A stretch of 64,000 nt of DNA from Glandiceps talaboti. Its lineage: Eukaryota; Hemichordata; Enteropneusta; Spengelidae. This document shows positions 41,501 through 53,400 of this stretch, in pieces. The notes under the pieces are model-generated. The model saw only the letters and a list, made by a program, of their open reading frames with translations. It had not been told where the DNA came from and did not search any database. How positions within the stretch are numbered: position 1 is the first letter of the stretch; each line of letters starts with the position of its first letter. Position numbers and translations under genes: made by a program. The stretch covers positions 12,653,746 through 12,717,745 of the forward strand of contig NC_135555.1 of assembly GCF_964340395.1 (NCBI RefSeq). The letters run 5' to 3'.

Positions 41501-42602
41501 AAGGTATGTGATTCCTCATCACTCTATCTTTTATTGTATCTTTTATACTTTATTGTACATGTAGTGTGTTTAGTTTTGGCGCACAGAAAAGTTGGACAGA
41601 ATGGCAACTTATTTAAGACATGTCAGGTGCACTTTAATTTGGTTGACACGGTGCAATGAGAAATTAGGCAGTAAGTTGTACTTGTGAAGAACTCATCTGG
41701 TCTCTCCATCATATTCAGCTCAACTACTTTTGACACCTTTCGCAACAGCTGAAAATACCAGTATGTGAGCCCCCTCCATACAGATGTTATTGTTATTGTG
41801 TGCATGTTTTGTATGAGAGGTCATGTTGCTATGGCTGGCCACAGCATTGATGCAAGTGTATCCTTTATTTGCACCAAATTTACAACTCAAGTTAATTCAC
41901 ATAATGTTTGTAAAGTATGGTAGCAAGACTTGTGTCCAACTTTCTTCTCTTTTTTTTTTGGCACATATCCAGCTAAAATAGTAAAATACAATGCCTTGAT
42001 AATGCAATGATGTAAAAGGATGGAAGATTTACGGACATGAAAGTATTTTAATAACAAACATATTTCCAATAGAGGAGCCCTGTTTTCAGTTCAGGAATGA
42101 CTACTGGTCACCATCCTTGGGCTATACCAATATCTGCAATGGGTAGCCCACGGGGAGTACCATAGAAAAAAGTTAATTTCAAGCCCTGGTAACGTTTCAC
42201 CTGTTCAGGTTGACAGGCTTCGTCAAACTGTACATTTGCTAGCTTTACTGCTAGGTGGCAAAGTGGCGATGACGTGATCCTAGAGATGATGTTATTGGTA
42301 TTCCCCCTTGTTCCCTGTTCATGGGACGAATAGTAAAGCCAGCAAATGGACAATTTGACAAAGCCTGTGGACCTGAACAGGTGAAATGTTACTCCCAAGT
42401 AATATAATCAGAAACCTTGGTTGTGATACCAAGATGTTTTACCGACCTGATGTACATATTTAAGAATGTTCTTGTGTCTTTTCTCTTACAGACAGATGAT
42501 GACCCACCTCACGGATTCAGTCAAGTTTTCCAATTAAAAACAGATGGTAATACTTGGTTCATTGTCAATGATATGTTCAGGCTTACTTTGCATCATCAAT
42601 AG
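36346..42602 (+). CDS. NUTF2: Nuclear transport factor 2 (RanGDP import factor)
   Basis: Carries RanGDP through nuclear pores by binding FxFG nucleoporins as a homodimer. Four coding exons in phase 0 throughout: 36346-36444, 38584-38655, 41405-41503, 42492-42602. They code 126 residues (human 127). The single NTF2 fold is complete: FAQFKEIGFAFANHYYITFD, RPLYAPSALLTFENDQFQG, AIITKLTSLPFQVVKH, VLVFVVGQLKTDDDPPHGF, FQLKTDGNTWFIVNDMFRL. The start chosen is the only ATG giving the normal N-terminus. The small size and lack of extra domains separate it from NXT1 and G3BP. It is divergent from CENP-T. Introns 1 and 2 are 2.1 and 2.7 kb and hold a (TTG)n tract and several foldback repeats. Confidence 0.97.
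38481..38537 (+). repeat. (TTG)n microsatellite just upstream of NUTF2 exon 2
   Basis: A nearly pure TTG run ends 46 bp before the exon 2 acceptor at 38582-38583. In the NUTF2 RNA this is a (UUG)n, U/G-rich tract close to the splice site. Confidence 0.95.
38880..39215. repeat. Dispersed repeat with CATAGCAACAGCC motif (copy 1)
   Basis: Shares ACCCATAGCAACAGCC and ACAGTTGTGCTACA followed by GCCATTG with the stretch at 49030-49575 in HACL1 intron 2. Ends not defined; probably an old mobile element. Confidence 0.5.
40485..41019. mobile_element. Foldback element with arms of about 130 bp
   Basis: Left arm 40485-40610 and right arm 40890-41019 are inverted copies sharing TCAGATTCAGAATCAGATTC, CCAATGTGAATCTG and CCTCAATATGAGA. 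The centre includes a 26-C homopolymer (40822-40847). It lies in NUTF2 intron 2. No transposase or recognisable protein. Confidence 0.85.
40822..40847. repeat. Poly(C) tract of 26 bases
   Basis: Uninterrupted C run in the loop of the foldback element. A 15-G run also occurs at 391-405, and a C run near 45163-45173. Confidence 0.95.
42190..42390. mobile_element. Foldback MITE with arms of about 62 bp in NUTF2 intron 3
   Basis: Left arm 42190-42254 and right arm 42329-42390 are inverted copies sharing TTTCACCTGTTCAGGT, ACAGGCTT and CTTTACT. It ends about 100 bp before NUTF2 exon 4. Non-coding. Confidence 0.8.
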
Positions 42603-43098
42603 ATACATTCTAGATCTGAAACTAATACCTTTACATTACCGCATTTCATCAATTTCTTAGCCTTTCCTCGTCTTCAGAAACATGATCCTTGCTACGTTGG
42701 AAGTTGGAATAACTTCACTATCTTTGCCTAATTTCAGATTTGTAGCTATAGTAACGAGTTAAACAGTTCAGCTGTGGTGCTTTATGGTGGAGCGCTTGGA
42801 GAGTGTAACAATGTCACAAATAATAATGTCGATGTTGTTATTTATTACTGTCCAGCATATTTTTTTTTATATATTTTTATTTTTATTTTTATTCCCAAAT
42901 GAATCTTAACATAATAAATTGTAAGTTCTGCAAAGACTTGGCCATAGCAAAGCCTAAATGCTGCCTTTACATACATCATCATTATCAGCAAGTTAAATTG
43001 CTCTCATCATAGAACCAGGCTGTGTTATGTAACCCCTTATGTAATAAAGTATTGAGAACATTTCAGTAATAAAACTTTGTCAAAATCGTGATATGACC

Positions 43099-43194
43099 TA
43101 GACTGTAAGATACGTCGTGTCACTCCACCCTCACTGGTGAGAGGGGTTGACCGATGTGTGAGGGTGCCCCATCACGGCGTACCTCACAGACTAA
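43099..43194. mobile_element. Small MITE of the TAGWCTGTAAG family (copy 3)
   Basis: Starts TAGACTGTAAGATACGTCGT and ends GCGTACCTCACAGACTA, so its ends are inverted repeats. The interior GAGGGGTTGACCGATGTGTG is the reverse of copies 2 and 5, so it sits in the other orientation. Confidence 0.75.
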
Positions 43195-45059
43195 ATATGA
43201 CCCTGATGTAAAAATGTCCTGAAAGGATCTTCTTTGATGTGAGACAGTTTTAATTGTTTCAAGTGAGGACTCTTCAGTCACTGATCAGCAACTTGATGTG
43301 TATTCTCAACTGTAATTTAGAATTATTGTCTATTTTTGAGGGGTGATCGCACAATGTTACACATGCTCAATAAATGAACTTTGTTTGTTTAGAGGGGGAA
43401 AGGTCTGGCATCAGTGCGATTGCTGAACTTCATTTTCACACTTCTAACCAAATTTTGAAAATGTTCATGCCTTGAATGATGACAAGTTCTTGATTAACTA
43501 CTGAGATTTTTATAAGTCGATAATTTAACATTTACGTCTCGCGTGATATACAGTGCTGGGTTTCCAGTAGCATCATATTTTTACATTGTATCAGTCATAG
43601 TTCATCATGGTTTACATCATATATAAACGAGTGGATGTAGCACTTGTGAACGTTCGTTTAGGGGGAGGGGGTTTGTCCTAAACAAACGAAGTTTTATTGA
43701 GGTTGAGCGACATTGTGTGATCTTCCCTGAGATCTCGTGTATATCAGCCAGTACAGTGGAAACGATGAAACCTTGGCAAATGTGTAGTGTCAATTCAGAT
43801 CACACACGTCAATTATAGTGTATATTTAGTTAGAGGTTAGTAAAACCACAGAAAACAGAAGTCTTTGTACAAAACTGAACTATTCAAGTTCATCACAGAG
43901 AGTGGCCAGCACTGGAGCTGTCAGTTTTATAGTAAAAGCAATCAAGAAAGAGAAGGTATGACTTGAATGTGATTTGTCTTTTATTTCCACTGGTTTTTAT
44001 CTTTCAAAGTTTTGTTTTTTGAGTTTACAGTCACTTCTTCATCTGTGACTCAACAAATCTTGAAATACAATCATACATACAATAAATTATAAAATAGATA
44101 CAGCCGGAAAAAGACTCTGTGATCAATCACGCCATTTTATCGGAATTATTTCACATTTGCACTAACATTGAATCCGTCATATTTAGAAAGGGGATATTGC
44201 AGCTTTAACACAAAAAAACAGCGATCTCTATTCAAATTCATCATAACACTCTGTATTATAATAATAATGATAATAATAGTAGCTTTGTTTATGAAATAAA
44301 TATTACAGCAACTATTTGCCAGTTTTAAATCATTACTAATTGTAATTATGCATATTTGTTATCACTGTAAACGATTTAATTTGTTATATTGGTGGGTGAA
44401 GTTATAGCTTATAATTGACCGATTCTTTCCACTATTTTTTCTTTTTGCCAAGAACAGTTGTAACATTTTATTGAAATATTTTCTCCAGTCCTCTCAATAT
44501 TTCACACACGAGTACTACTGTACAGTGAAGGATGAAAATCTTCAAATTTGTCGTAACAGCACATTAAATCACAGACCTTGTTCACCATTTCAAACATTTC
44601 TAAAGACGATAAGAATGTCATAATTTGACAGTAAGATATGGTTTAAGTTTAATAGATTATAACCCAGTGGTCGTATATAGCATTTATGAAATACAGCTCC
44701 TTACAGTATCACTTGGTTTTTTTTTCAAGTCAGGTGAATAATTATGTGAAATAATTTTCATTTTTGGTTATTGCCCATGTTTTCATGAAGCTCTTTGAAT
44801 AAAGCTTTGGTTTTTCAAGTATTTTTTTGTTTGTTTGCATTCCCTGTGTATTTCTTTAGCTGTTTTATCCAATGATATGATCTATCTAGCTACAAGAAAT
44901 TACTAAGAAAACATTACTTTGATGGGACTTCCTAATTAAAATATTCCAATTTCTGTTGTTTCCAAAGATATGTTTTTGATACGGGCTGAAAGTAGGTGAG
45001 TGGTTTACTTGGGCTCCCCACCTAAAACATGATACCAAGATATGGCAATCTATACAAGT

Positions 45060-45640
45060 TTCATCATTTGAAGTTCATTGCTATGTGAATGCTTTAACCC
45101 TATGTACTAAAAGAGTCTGCAATGGAGTATGTGCTTCCCAGGGAGTTGAAGTATGTATAAGCCCCCCCCCCCCAAAAAAGAGAATTTTTTCTGGTCAGCA
45201 TGTACACCACTTACAGCTGTAAATACCCTTATATCTGTCTTTTTTTTGTTTGTCCAGCCCATGCAGTCTGCAGATTCTAGAGGGGAAACACAAAAATAAC
45301 CCTCTCTCCTTCAGTGAAGACAACTGCAGAGCCAATCATGAACAAGCAAATGACATCTGCCACACATACACACTTGCTCTAAAGTACTAAATAAAAAGAA
45401 CAGCAACTGCCATAAATAGTAGATTTAGTGACAGGTTTGAGAGAGATAAAAGAAAAAACCGCATCATCGCACCACTTTAGACAAAATGTCCTGACCAGAA
45501 ATATTTCTTCTTTTTTTGGCCTAAAGGGCTGTTGTATTATTATAGGTCCATGGCAAGGGTAATGATTGGAAGGCGTACAGAGTAGACAGGCGCTATATAG
45601 AAATACTATTAGTAGATCATTATTATAATACTGTAGACCA
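45060..45640 (+). mobile_element. SINE copy interrupted by a MITE
   Basis: GTGAATGCTTTAACCCTATG and CCCAGGGAGTTGAAG (45077-45150) match the SINE body at 14497-14560. The match resumes at about 45526 (CCTAAAGGGCTGTTGT) and ends with GGCGCTATATAGAAATAC and ATTATTAT. The gap is filled by the MITE at 45180-45530. Confidence 0.7.
45180..45530 (-). mobile_element. MITE-like repeat, copy B (inverse of 26215-26515), inserted in a SINE
   Basis: The reverse complement follows copy A almost throughout: CTGGTCAGGACATTTTGTCT at one end, TTTATTTAGTACTTTA, CTCTGCAGTTGTCTTCACT, and ATCTGCAGACTG near the other. Termini CTGGTCAG are inverted. Confidence 0.8.
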
Positions 45641-46189
45641 AATGATAAGGGTACAAACTAAACTTATTTTTTTAGTTATTACAAAAAAAGGTCTGTATGT
45701 TTGATTATTCAGAAACACACTCGGTCAACATGACATTAAAAGAAATTTATTAAAATCATTAAGAAACACTTGTATTGCAAAAATAATACATTTTAAAAAC
45801 AAGTCAAGTAAGGAAGCATTTGTATATGGTCTATGAGTTGTGTAAGCAGAGTAGTAATGACAGGCCCAACAAGCAGGAAGTATATTTTTATATATAATGG
45901 TATTTTCATTTATTCATTCTTCAGATTATTTCTGCAACACACTCTCTATAGTGATAATATGTCAGCTTTTGTGGCAGAATTCTAATTGTTTAAGGTCACT
46001 CTTTCACTTGTGTTTCTTAACCCTCTGAAAGCATGCATCTTTTTTCAAATAAGACTGAAATCAGTGTGTGTTTACTATGTGTGCCAGGTGCTAAGTAGGT
46101 AAAAAGTTTCCAATGTTCAACCCAGCTTTGGAGTATGCCTCTCAATGATTAGAAAGTGGAAATTTATGCGAGTTTTAGCAGATTTACCC

Positions 46190-46252
46190 TTTTGATGAAA
46201 GGGGTTGATCGATGTGTGAGGGTGCCTCTGATACAGTGTACTTTACAGACTA
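46190..46252. mobile_element. Partial MITE of the TAGWCTGTAAG family (copy 4)
   Basis: AAAGGGGTTGATCGATGTGT and GAGGGTGCC, then GTACTTTACAGACTA. Only about half of the element remains, in the orientation of copy 3. Confidence 0.6.
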
Positions 46253-46504
46253 TCCTTTCTGTTACAAGAGTTCCTAAACCTGGTTCATTATGTTTAATAA
46301 TTTATTGTTCACAAGTAAACAAAATACCTGGGGGTGTCTGATAAAATTTAGTTTCCTGTAAAATATGTGGGGATCTCAGGTAGAAATGAATACCTACTTA
46401 CTGACATTTATTAAAAAAAATTGCTTGTCCAGCAAAAATTAAATGAAAGCAAGAAATATCGATAAGTATTCTTTACACAGCGATACCAATCACCAAGTTC
46501 CTTG

Positions 46505-47439
46505 CTAGACATATTGAACACCACCATCTGTTATAAATAGTCTTTGTTGGTCCGATTCTTGCGACTGTAAGCAAATAGTAAATTCTGATGCAGAACGTTT
46601 CCACATAAAGTATCGCTTAGTGGATATTTTCTGCCAGATCCTGCTAATTGGGTCCACGTTAAGATGCCATGAGTTGACACTACCCCCGTTGTCATCTCGA
46701 TTTGGGGTATTATAATTGACAAGTGAGTTGGTTAGAAATGTTACAAGTTGATAGTCCTGGGTAACCTTCTGTAGAGTACTTGTCAAGTGTTGGAGTTTTG
46801 TCTCTCCATAATTATTGCGGTCCATCCAGTAAAAAGCACTAATACTGTCTACCATAACAACAGCAATGTTTGGTTTGTTGCCTAGCAACGTCTCCAACAT
46901 TTCTATAGTAACCAGGAGTTCAACTGTGTTGTGACAACGTTCGTAATGAAAATGTTGCAAGCACGACTTGATTAGCGTTTCTACATCATGGTTATTTGAT
47001 TGGTCTGTACTACCAGTCTGGTGGATGTAGCCCTCAACTTTGCTTTCGAGTATACTGACCAGTCGTAGAATGGAGAAATGACAATCATTGTCAATAAAGA
47101 GAACATCAACATCTCGACCTCTGCATGGAACACCTTGCCAGCTGTCAGGTAAGATACAATGTGCAATCCAATGCAGTAACATTTCAGTTTTGCCACATCC
47201 ACTCTCACCACACACCTCAATTATGTTTCCTGGTTTTAAGGACATGGTCTGAGTGAATAGCCTTGGGTCTATTCCATCCAAGTTTGGTCTGGTTCCCAAA
47301 CGAGCCAGTAACTAGAAAGATAAGGGGAACAAATGATATTTCATTTCGATTCAACAAAGGTCGTTAAATTTGTAACAAAATGTCACTAACAAATGTGTTC
47401 ATCTATCCACCCACCCATTCATCTACCCACCCATCAATG

Positions 47440-47496
<57 letters not shown>

Positions 47497-47624
47497 CATC
47501 CAGCAGAATGAAATTCATGAAAATTCAGTCTCTCGATCTGTGCCAGCTTTTCACCAGATTGGATAATTTCATTGACAGAAGTTATGTTTACCTGTGCCCC
47601 ACTTTCCGAATTACAAGCGCACAT
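46505..47624 (-). CDS. XRCC2: RAD51 paralogue XRCC2 (homologous recombination)
   Basis: Member of the BCDX2 complex (RAD51B-RAD51C-RAD51D-XRCC2) that helps load RAD51 in homologous recombination repair. Two coding exons: 47592-47624 and 46505-47311, giving 279 residues (human 280). Exon 1 codes only MCACNSESGAQ, and the joint to LLARLGTRPNL reproduces the conserved ESGxxLLARL start. Walker A is GESGCGKTEM, followed by VDVLFIDNDCHFSILRLVSI. The Walker B region is AVVMVDSISAFYWMDR, as in the human protein. The C-terminus is complete (LFITDGGVQYV). Human XRCC2 has three coding exons, so one intron is missing here. Divergent from HACL1. Confidence 0.96.
47443..47495. repeat. (CAAT)n microsatellite in XRCC2 intron 1
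   Basis: About thirteen CAAT units, preceded by imperfect CCAC/CCAT repeats from 47407. It lies within the 280-bp intron between the two XRCC2 exons. Confidence 0.95.
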
Positions 47625-48086
47625 ATTTCCTCATATACATCTATTCCATCGGTAATCGACAGCAGACAAGCTGCATCTAGATCTAATCGATCTGACGTCA
47701 AGCAGACAGCATAACAGCAAAGTATAACTTGTACTAGACACGGATACAGATTCGCGTACATGAGGGTAGAGATCCGACAAGATCCGCGGACATACTTAAT
47801 GAAAATATATGAACAGATTATGGCCGTCCTCGTCAGTTTACAAATGTCGTGTTAAAGTTGTGAGCTGAATCGTACTTTACCCCAAAATACATGTAGGAAA
47901 CCCTTTTCAGAGTCTTATGCAAAGCGCTTCAAATCGGGATGTATCTGTTGCTAATTTCACACTCGAGAATGTTGATTGGCCAAGAGGCAGGGCCAAAGGT
48001 TACTGTACGGAGGTCGAGGGTTCATTCGTCTCAGTACACAAATCGTCAACATCAGAAAAGGGTCTTGCTGAACAACCGAATCTACG
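47625..48086. promoter_or_regulatory. Divergent promoter region of XRCC2 and HACL1
   Basis: 462 bp lie between the two outward-facing start codons, so both promoters must be here unless upstream non-coding exons overlap. The HACL1 start itself sits in CGATGGCGAGCG, similar to a YY1 site. No TATA box is obvious. Confidence 0.6.
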
Positions 48087-50388
48087 ATGGCGAGCGAAGA
48101 AAGTTTGGATGGGGCTACAATTCTATGTAGATCCCTAAAAGATCAGGTTGGTTTTTCAATCTCACTTTTGCTGAAATATAGTGCATTACTGTAAATATTA
48201 CCCAATGCAATTAACAAGTTTGTAAATAAGCGACCCCAACCACTGACAGTGACACAGAGTCCAAAGTTACGCCACAATACCAAAGGTCCACGAACTTTAG
48301 ACCGAAGCACCCATGGTACCCTAGTGTTTTCCTATGGCTAGCCGCGGTATTTAGAAGGGGAAATAGGATGTGTTACTTACAAACACTGCATAATTCTATA
48401 CAAAAATTCAACTTTAAATTTTGGTTGAATAAGATATTGACAATTGTAATATTTGTCGAAAACGTGTGTGTGTGTGTGTGTGTGTGTGCTGCTTTTCATA
48501 ATATATATTCAATGATTCATACACAGCGTCTTATGTATTTAAAGGGGAATGTTTAATTCTCTTTTCTTCATTGAAATTCAAAATGATGCATATACAATAC
48601 AGTACACTTGTATTTTCTTTGCGACATTCTTTTTATCTTTCATTGTTGAAATTGTTAACCTTATTCTTGCAATTCTTGAAATACATCACTCATATTATAA
48701 CACAACTTTACCATGTTTATACTTCAGATTCTTTGTTTTAAATTTTCTTCATCTTTGAAATTAAGGTGTGTTAATAATTCTTTAGTGTTTTTTTGCTTCA
48801 TGTGCCTTAAAATGTTTTAGATATTTTATGCTGGAAACATTTTTTTTTATTTATATTTTTATTTAGGGTGTTGAATTTGTGTTTGGTATTGTTGGGTTTC
48901 CAATCATAGAAGTTGGTGTTGCAGCCCAAGCAGCTGGTTTGAAGTTCATTGCTATGAGAAATGAACAAGCTGTGAGTATATCAAAGTTATAATCATATCA
49001 AATCAATGAATCAACTCATAGACTGCCATATGTAGTGTATTGACCCTCAGTGTGCTCTCTAAGCCCATTTGATGTGTCATTGATGCACACCAATTTCATG
49101 TGATCTCACCAAATTTGAGGTGTCTGTATCACTCACTACCGGGGTATGCATGCAGTGACTCATAAACAAACCCAGCTTTTATCATTTTGACTAGTGATTC
49201 AAACTTTTGTCTCTTAGTAGCGGACACACTGTGTGACTCTTTAGGCTAAGTCTTAAATTCACCCTTACACACTAGGACATGGAAAAATCGTAATTTTAAA
49301 ATCTTATTTTGCTGATTTGCATATACATTGTTAGCATGATTAAATATGTATTGATAGGCAAACAAATAATCATTCAAAAAATGTATGCAAATATCCCTAG
49401 CAACAAAACCACACACATAGCAACAGCCAAATTGTGGTGTACATTTCAAAGATAGCAACTGGAATGGATAGGCATGTGAATAAACATTTTCAAAATGTAT
49501 GCAAATATGCCTAGCAACAAAACCACGCCCATAGCAACAGCCACATACAGTTGTGCTACAACGCCATTGATGCTATATTATTTATTGCAGGCATCCTATG
49601 CAGCATCAGCCATTGGTTACTTGACAGGCAGGTAATAATGACAGTTTACATCATAGTTTTCTACTATTTGTCTTTGTTAAAACTTCTTGTAAGTAAAGGT
49701 AGCAAACTTTAAAAGTTTCATTATTTCAGTATTACATCGTAGATATGTACATGCATCGATACAAGTAATCATTGGTACAAATGTCATAAGTTACCAGGAC
49801 TGATCAGAAATGAGAACTTAAAACAAAACTTGCTTAAACAAAAGTACTGAGCTCTTGCTCGAGTGAGGGCAGTAACACGGTTACACATGTATGTATGAAA
49901 ACAGTCAAGTTCAAGGTAGTGTTGATGGCTTACTGAATTTGTATGTATCAATCTGTTGAGACTCAGGTAAAGTACAAAACTGGCTGATCTCTTTTTAAAC
50001 CGCCACTATTGATCAGATTTATGACAGGGTTTATTTACCTATAGTAAATTTTGATATTTTAAAGACAATGTTGATGATTGAGTTCCTGTCTTTAGTTCTC
50101 ATAATGTTTATTTTGTTATGTCTATGTAGGCCAGCAGCATGTTTGGTTGTATCTGGTCCAGGTCTTGTTCATGCACTTAGTGGAATGGCTAATGCTATGG
50201 CCAACGCATGGTAGGTAATTTTTTGAACTCATTCCACATTTTATTTTACATTTTTAGTGAAATTAACATTGTAACACTCGTTGACAATGTCTTGTGTTTT
50301 CCAGAGTTTTGAATGATTGAAAGGTTAATTAATTGGATGATTGATTGGTTGATTGATTGATTGATTGATTGATTGATTAATTGATTGG

Positions 50389-50421
<33 letters not shown>

Positions 50422-53400
50422 ATTTGATTGATTGATGGACGGGTGAGTGGGTGGATGGATGGATGGATAATATGATGGATGGATGGATGGATGGGTGGGT
50501 GGAAGGATAGATGGATGGATTTATTTTTTGTTGCTTCAACTTGAGACTATAAATGCTCAAAATCTTCACTGAAATCAAAGAACTTGTTTCATAATAACAA
50601 TCAATATCAATCTTTATTGCGTAACATCATGCTTTAGCGAGCATGGTAAAGCATACAAAAATAAGTAAATAAAATACAATCATTTAGCCAACTGCTATAT
50701 TTTTTACATTAACAAGAAAGTTTCCAAGAGAAAGTTTATCATCTGCAGACAAAATATGTAAAAATTTACTTTAGTTATCTAAGGAATGAAAATTGTAATT
50801 ACTTAATGAAAAAGAAGAAAAAAGTTTCTTTCTCTCATTTATGTAATGAGAACAAATAATTAAATGATGAAATTCATCTTCTACCATATTTTGGCAAAAT
50901 TTACAGAATCTTTCATTCGCAGGAATCTTAATTCCATTTGAATGTTATAATCTGAAATTCTAAATTTAGTCACTAGTGTTCTATGGACAGGATTTGAACA
51001 AGGTATTTCTCAAAAACAAAATCTGTTTTAAACAATCTATATGTTCTCAATTTGTTTTTATCAGTACTATTTCTTCTAATGTCATTATGTAATTCCCTGA
51101 ATCAAGATTTTCAAAATTCTTTACATAAAGTATCATGAACTTTTTTGATTGTATAATTGAATTTGCAAAGATTTGACCAAATGCTGTTCTCACTATATTT
51201 ATCAAGTAAATTTCTTATATAAATGCCCCATTTTGAGTAACGCATAGAAGACATATAGGCTGCTCTCAGTAAACCATCTCCATCAACAATTAATCTATAC
51301 CAATACTTGAGCATCAGTTTTATTACAGTGAAATTGATAGGAAAACGACCCAATTCTCCAATAATACCACACCTTGAGGCCTTTTTAGAAACCCCAAGTA
51401 AAAATCTATAAAAAAAAAAAAACTAACATCATCAAGAAAATTTCTTTTGCCTTCAATTTCATAACCCCAAACTTCACAACCATAAGTCATAATAGGAACA
51501 ATTAAACGATCAAAAAGATCTAGCGCAACATCAATAGAAATACTCCCATTTGGAGAAATAGTTCTACGTAAACTAAACAGAGCTCTCATCGATTTAAGTT
51601 TTAAATTATTGAAGTTTTGTTTAAATTTACCATTAGCAGAAATGATGATACCATAATAACTATAATCCTCCTGCAGTCTACATATACGTATTATCTGATT
51701 CCGTTGTAGGCCATTGATTGTCATTGGAGGCTCCTGTGATGCAGATCAGGAAGGCATGGGTGCTTTTCAGGAATTTCCACAGGTAACATGCCATCACTTG
51801 ATATAATATAGGACCACTTCATGGCTAATGGCAGCCAAATTCGTGGAGATAAATGAATGTTTTATGAATACAGAGATTGAAATGGATATATTGACACCAA
51901 AGATATATGTATTAATACCAAAACTTCCTTCACAGATATTCTAGGAGGACACATGTGACCTGTATGCAACAACCCTTGCAGCCCTGTTGGTAGCCATCTT
52001 GAATATTCAAACCTCTATAGGGATGCATGGGTATCATCATGCAGATCCATATCAAACCAGTAGATCTTACAGATAACAAATTTTGAAGAAGAAATGTCAG
52101 TTTTGCATGGTTCAAACATTGTGACCTTTGCTGCATGTATTATGCAATACTTGTACTTAATAATTAGGAAGCTGAGCAATCATATTTTGAGAGCAAAACT
52201 TATTATAAGTTGTGGGATGTTATAATCATTACTTGCAATATTTTATTTGTTGACAGGTTGAAAGTACACGACTATACAGCAAATTTGCAGCAAGACCGTC
52301 CAAGATTGAAAGGATCCCATTCTATGTAGAAAAGGTAAAAATCTAGGAAATATTTTAGACTTTGTACTCCAGTTCTGACTTTTTCAGTGAATGCAAGTGC
52401 ATTTCTTGTCGCTCATCAAAGTAAAAGATACAATAACTCCATTGTTATCAGTAGTACAACAGATTTTGATACAACCATCAATATACTGTATCTATCAAGT
52501 ATAGAAAACACTGTTAGTAGAATATACCCCAGCATCTTACTTCTTCTTTTTCAAACTTTTCAAAGATGTTACCCGTGCTGACCAAATAGACAAAATTAAT
52601 CTCAGCATCTCATGTTCAGCTTTGAATGCACATCTTACTGTTTCTTGTATTTGCTTTAACTGATGATAGTCAAGGTGAAGGTATAAGTTAAAGGTGAGTT
52701 TATAGAGACCACCCAGTTTTCATTTCTGTTCTAGTGATATCCAGCTGTCATTTCTAAGATTAGTACATATTTTAGTCTCTGTTTTCCTCTACAGGCTGTG
52801 AGAACCAGCATAACTGGAAGACCTGGTGCCTGTTATATTGATCTTGCCGGTAGTATGGTCAACAAGAGAACATCATCATCTGAAGTAGAGTATGTTGAAC
52901 TTGCAAATACCATAAACATTTTGGGTGCAGATTATGTTAATGACTTTATTGGAAAAAGACTAATGTGGGAAAATTACTTTCATGAAATTGTACTTTCTTC
53001 TAGTAAATTTCTAGCCACATTGTGACCAGGACTCAACAGTACAATGTATAGTGTAAAAGTTTGACATTATGGACATATCTTTTTAGCTTCTGCTGGAAAG
53101 AGATCATGTGGTTAGTCTGTCTGCCTGTCTGTCTGTCTGCCTGTCTGTCTGTCTGTCTGTCTGTCTGTGTCATCGATATCTCAATAGAGTGGGTGGATGG
53201 ATTTTTGCTAGCAGTCACAGCATTATAACCTAATACTGGAGAAATGAATTTAGACATTTTTCAACAGCTTTCTTTTTTTCTCAATTTCTGTACACCATAT
53301 TACTTCGATCAGCTCTCCCTCTGACATCCACCATTTTCTGTCATCATAACCCTTCACTCTTTCTCCCTCTGACCCTACCCCAGTTTGGCTACGGTCACTG

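Larger units (their letters stand above)
42603..46504. other. NUTF2-XRCC2 tail-to-tail intergenic region
   Basis: 3.9 kb with no exon I can recognise. It contains a small MITE (43099-43194, copy 3), candidate poly(A) hexamers for NUTF2 (for example AATAAA near 43033 and 44799), a SINE split by a MITE (45060-45640), and a partial MITE (46190-46252). Confidence 0.6.
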
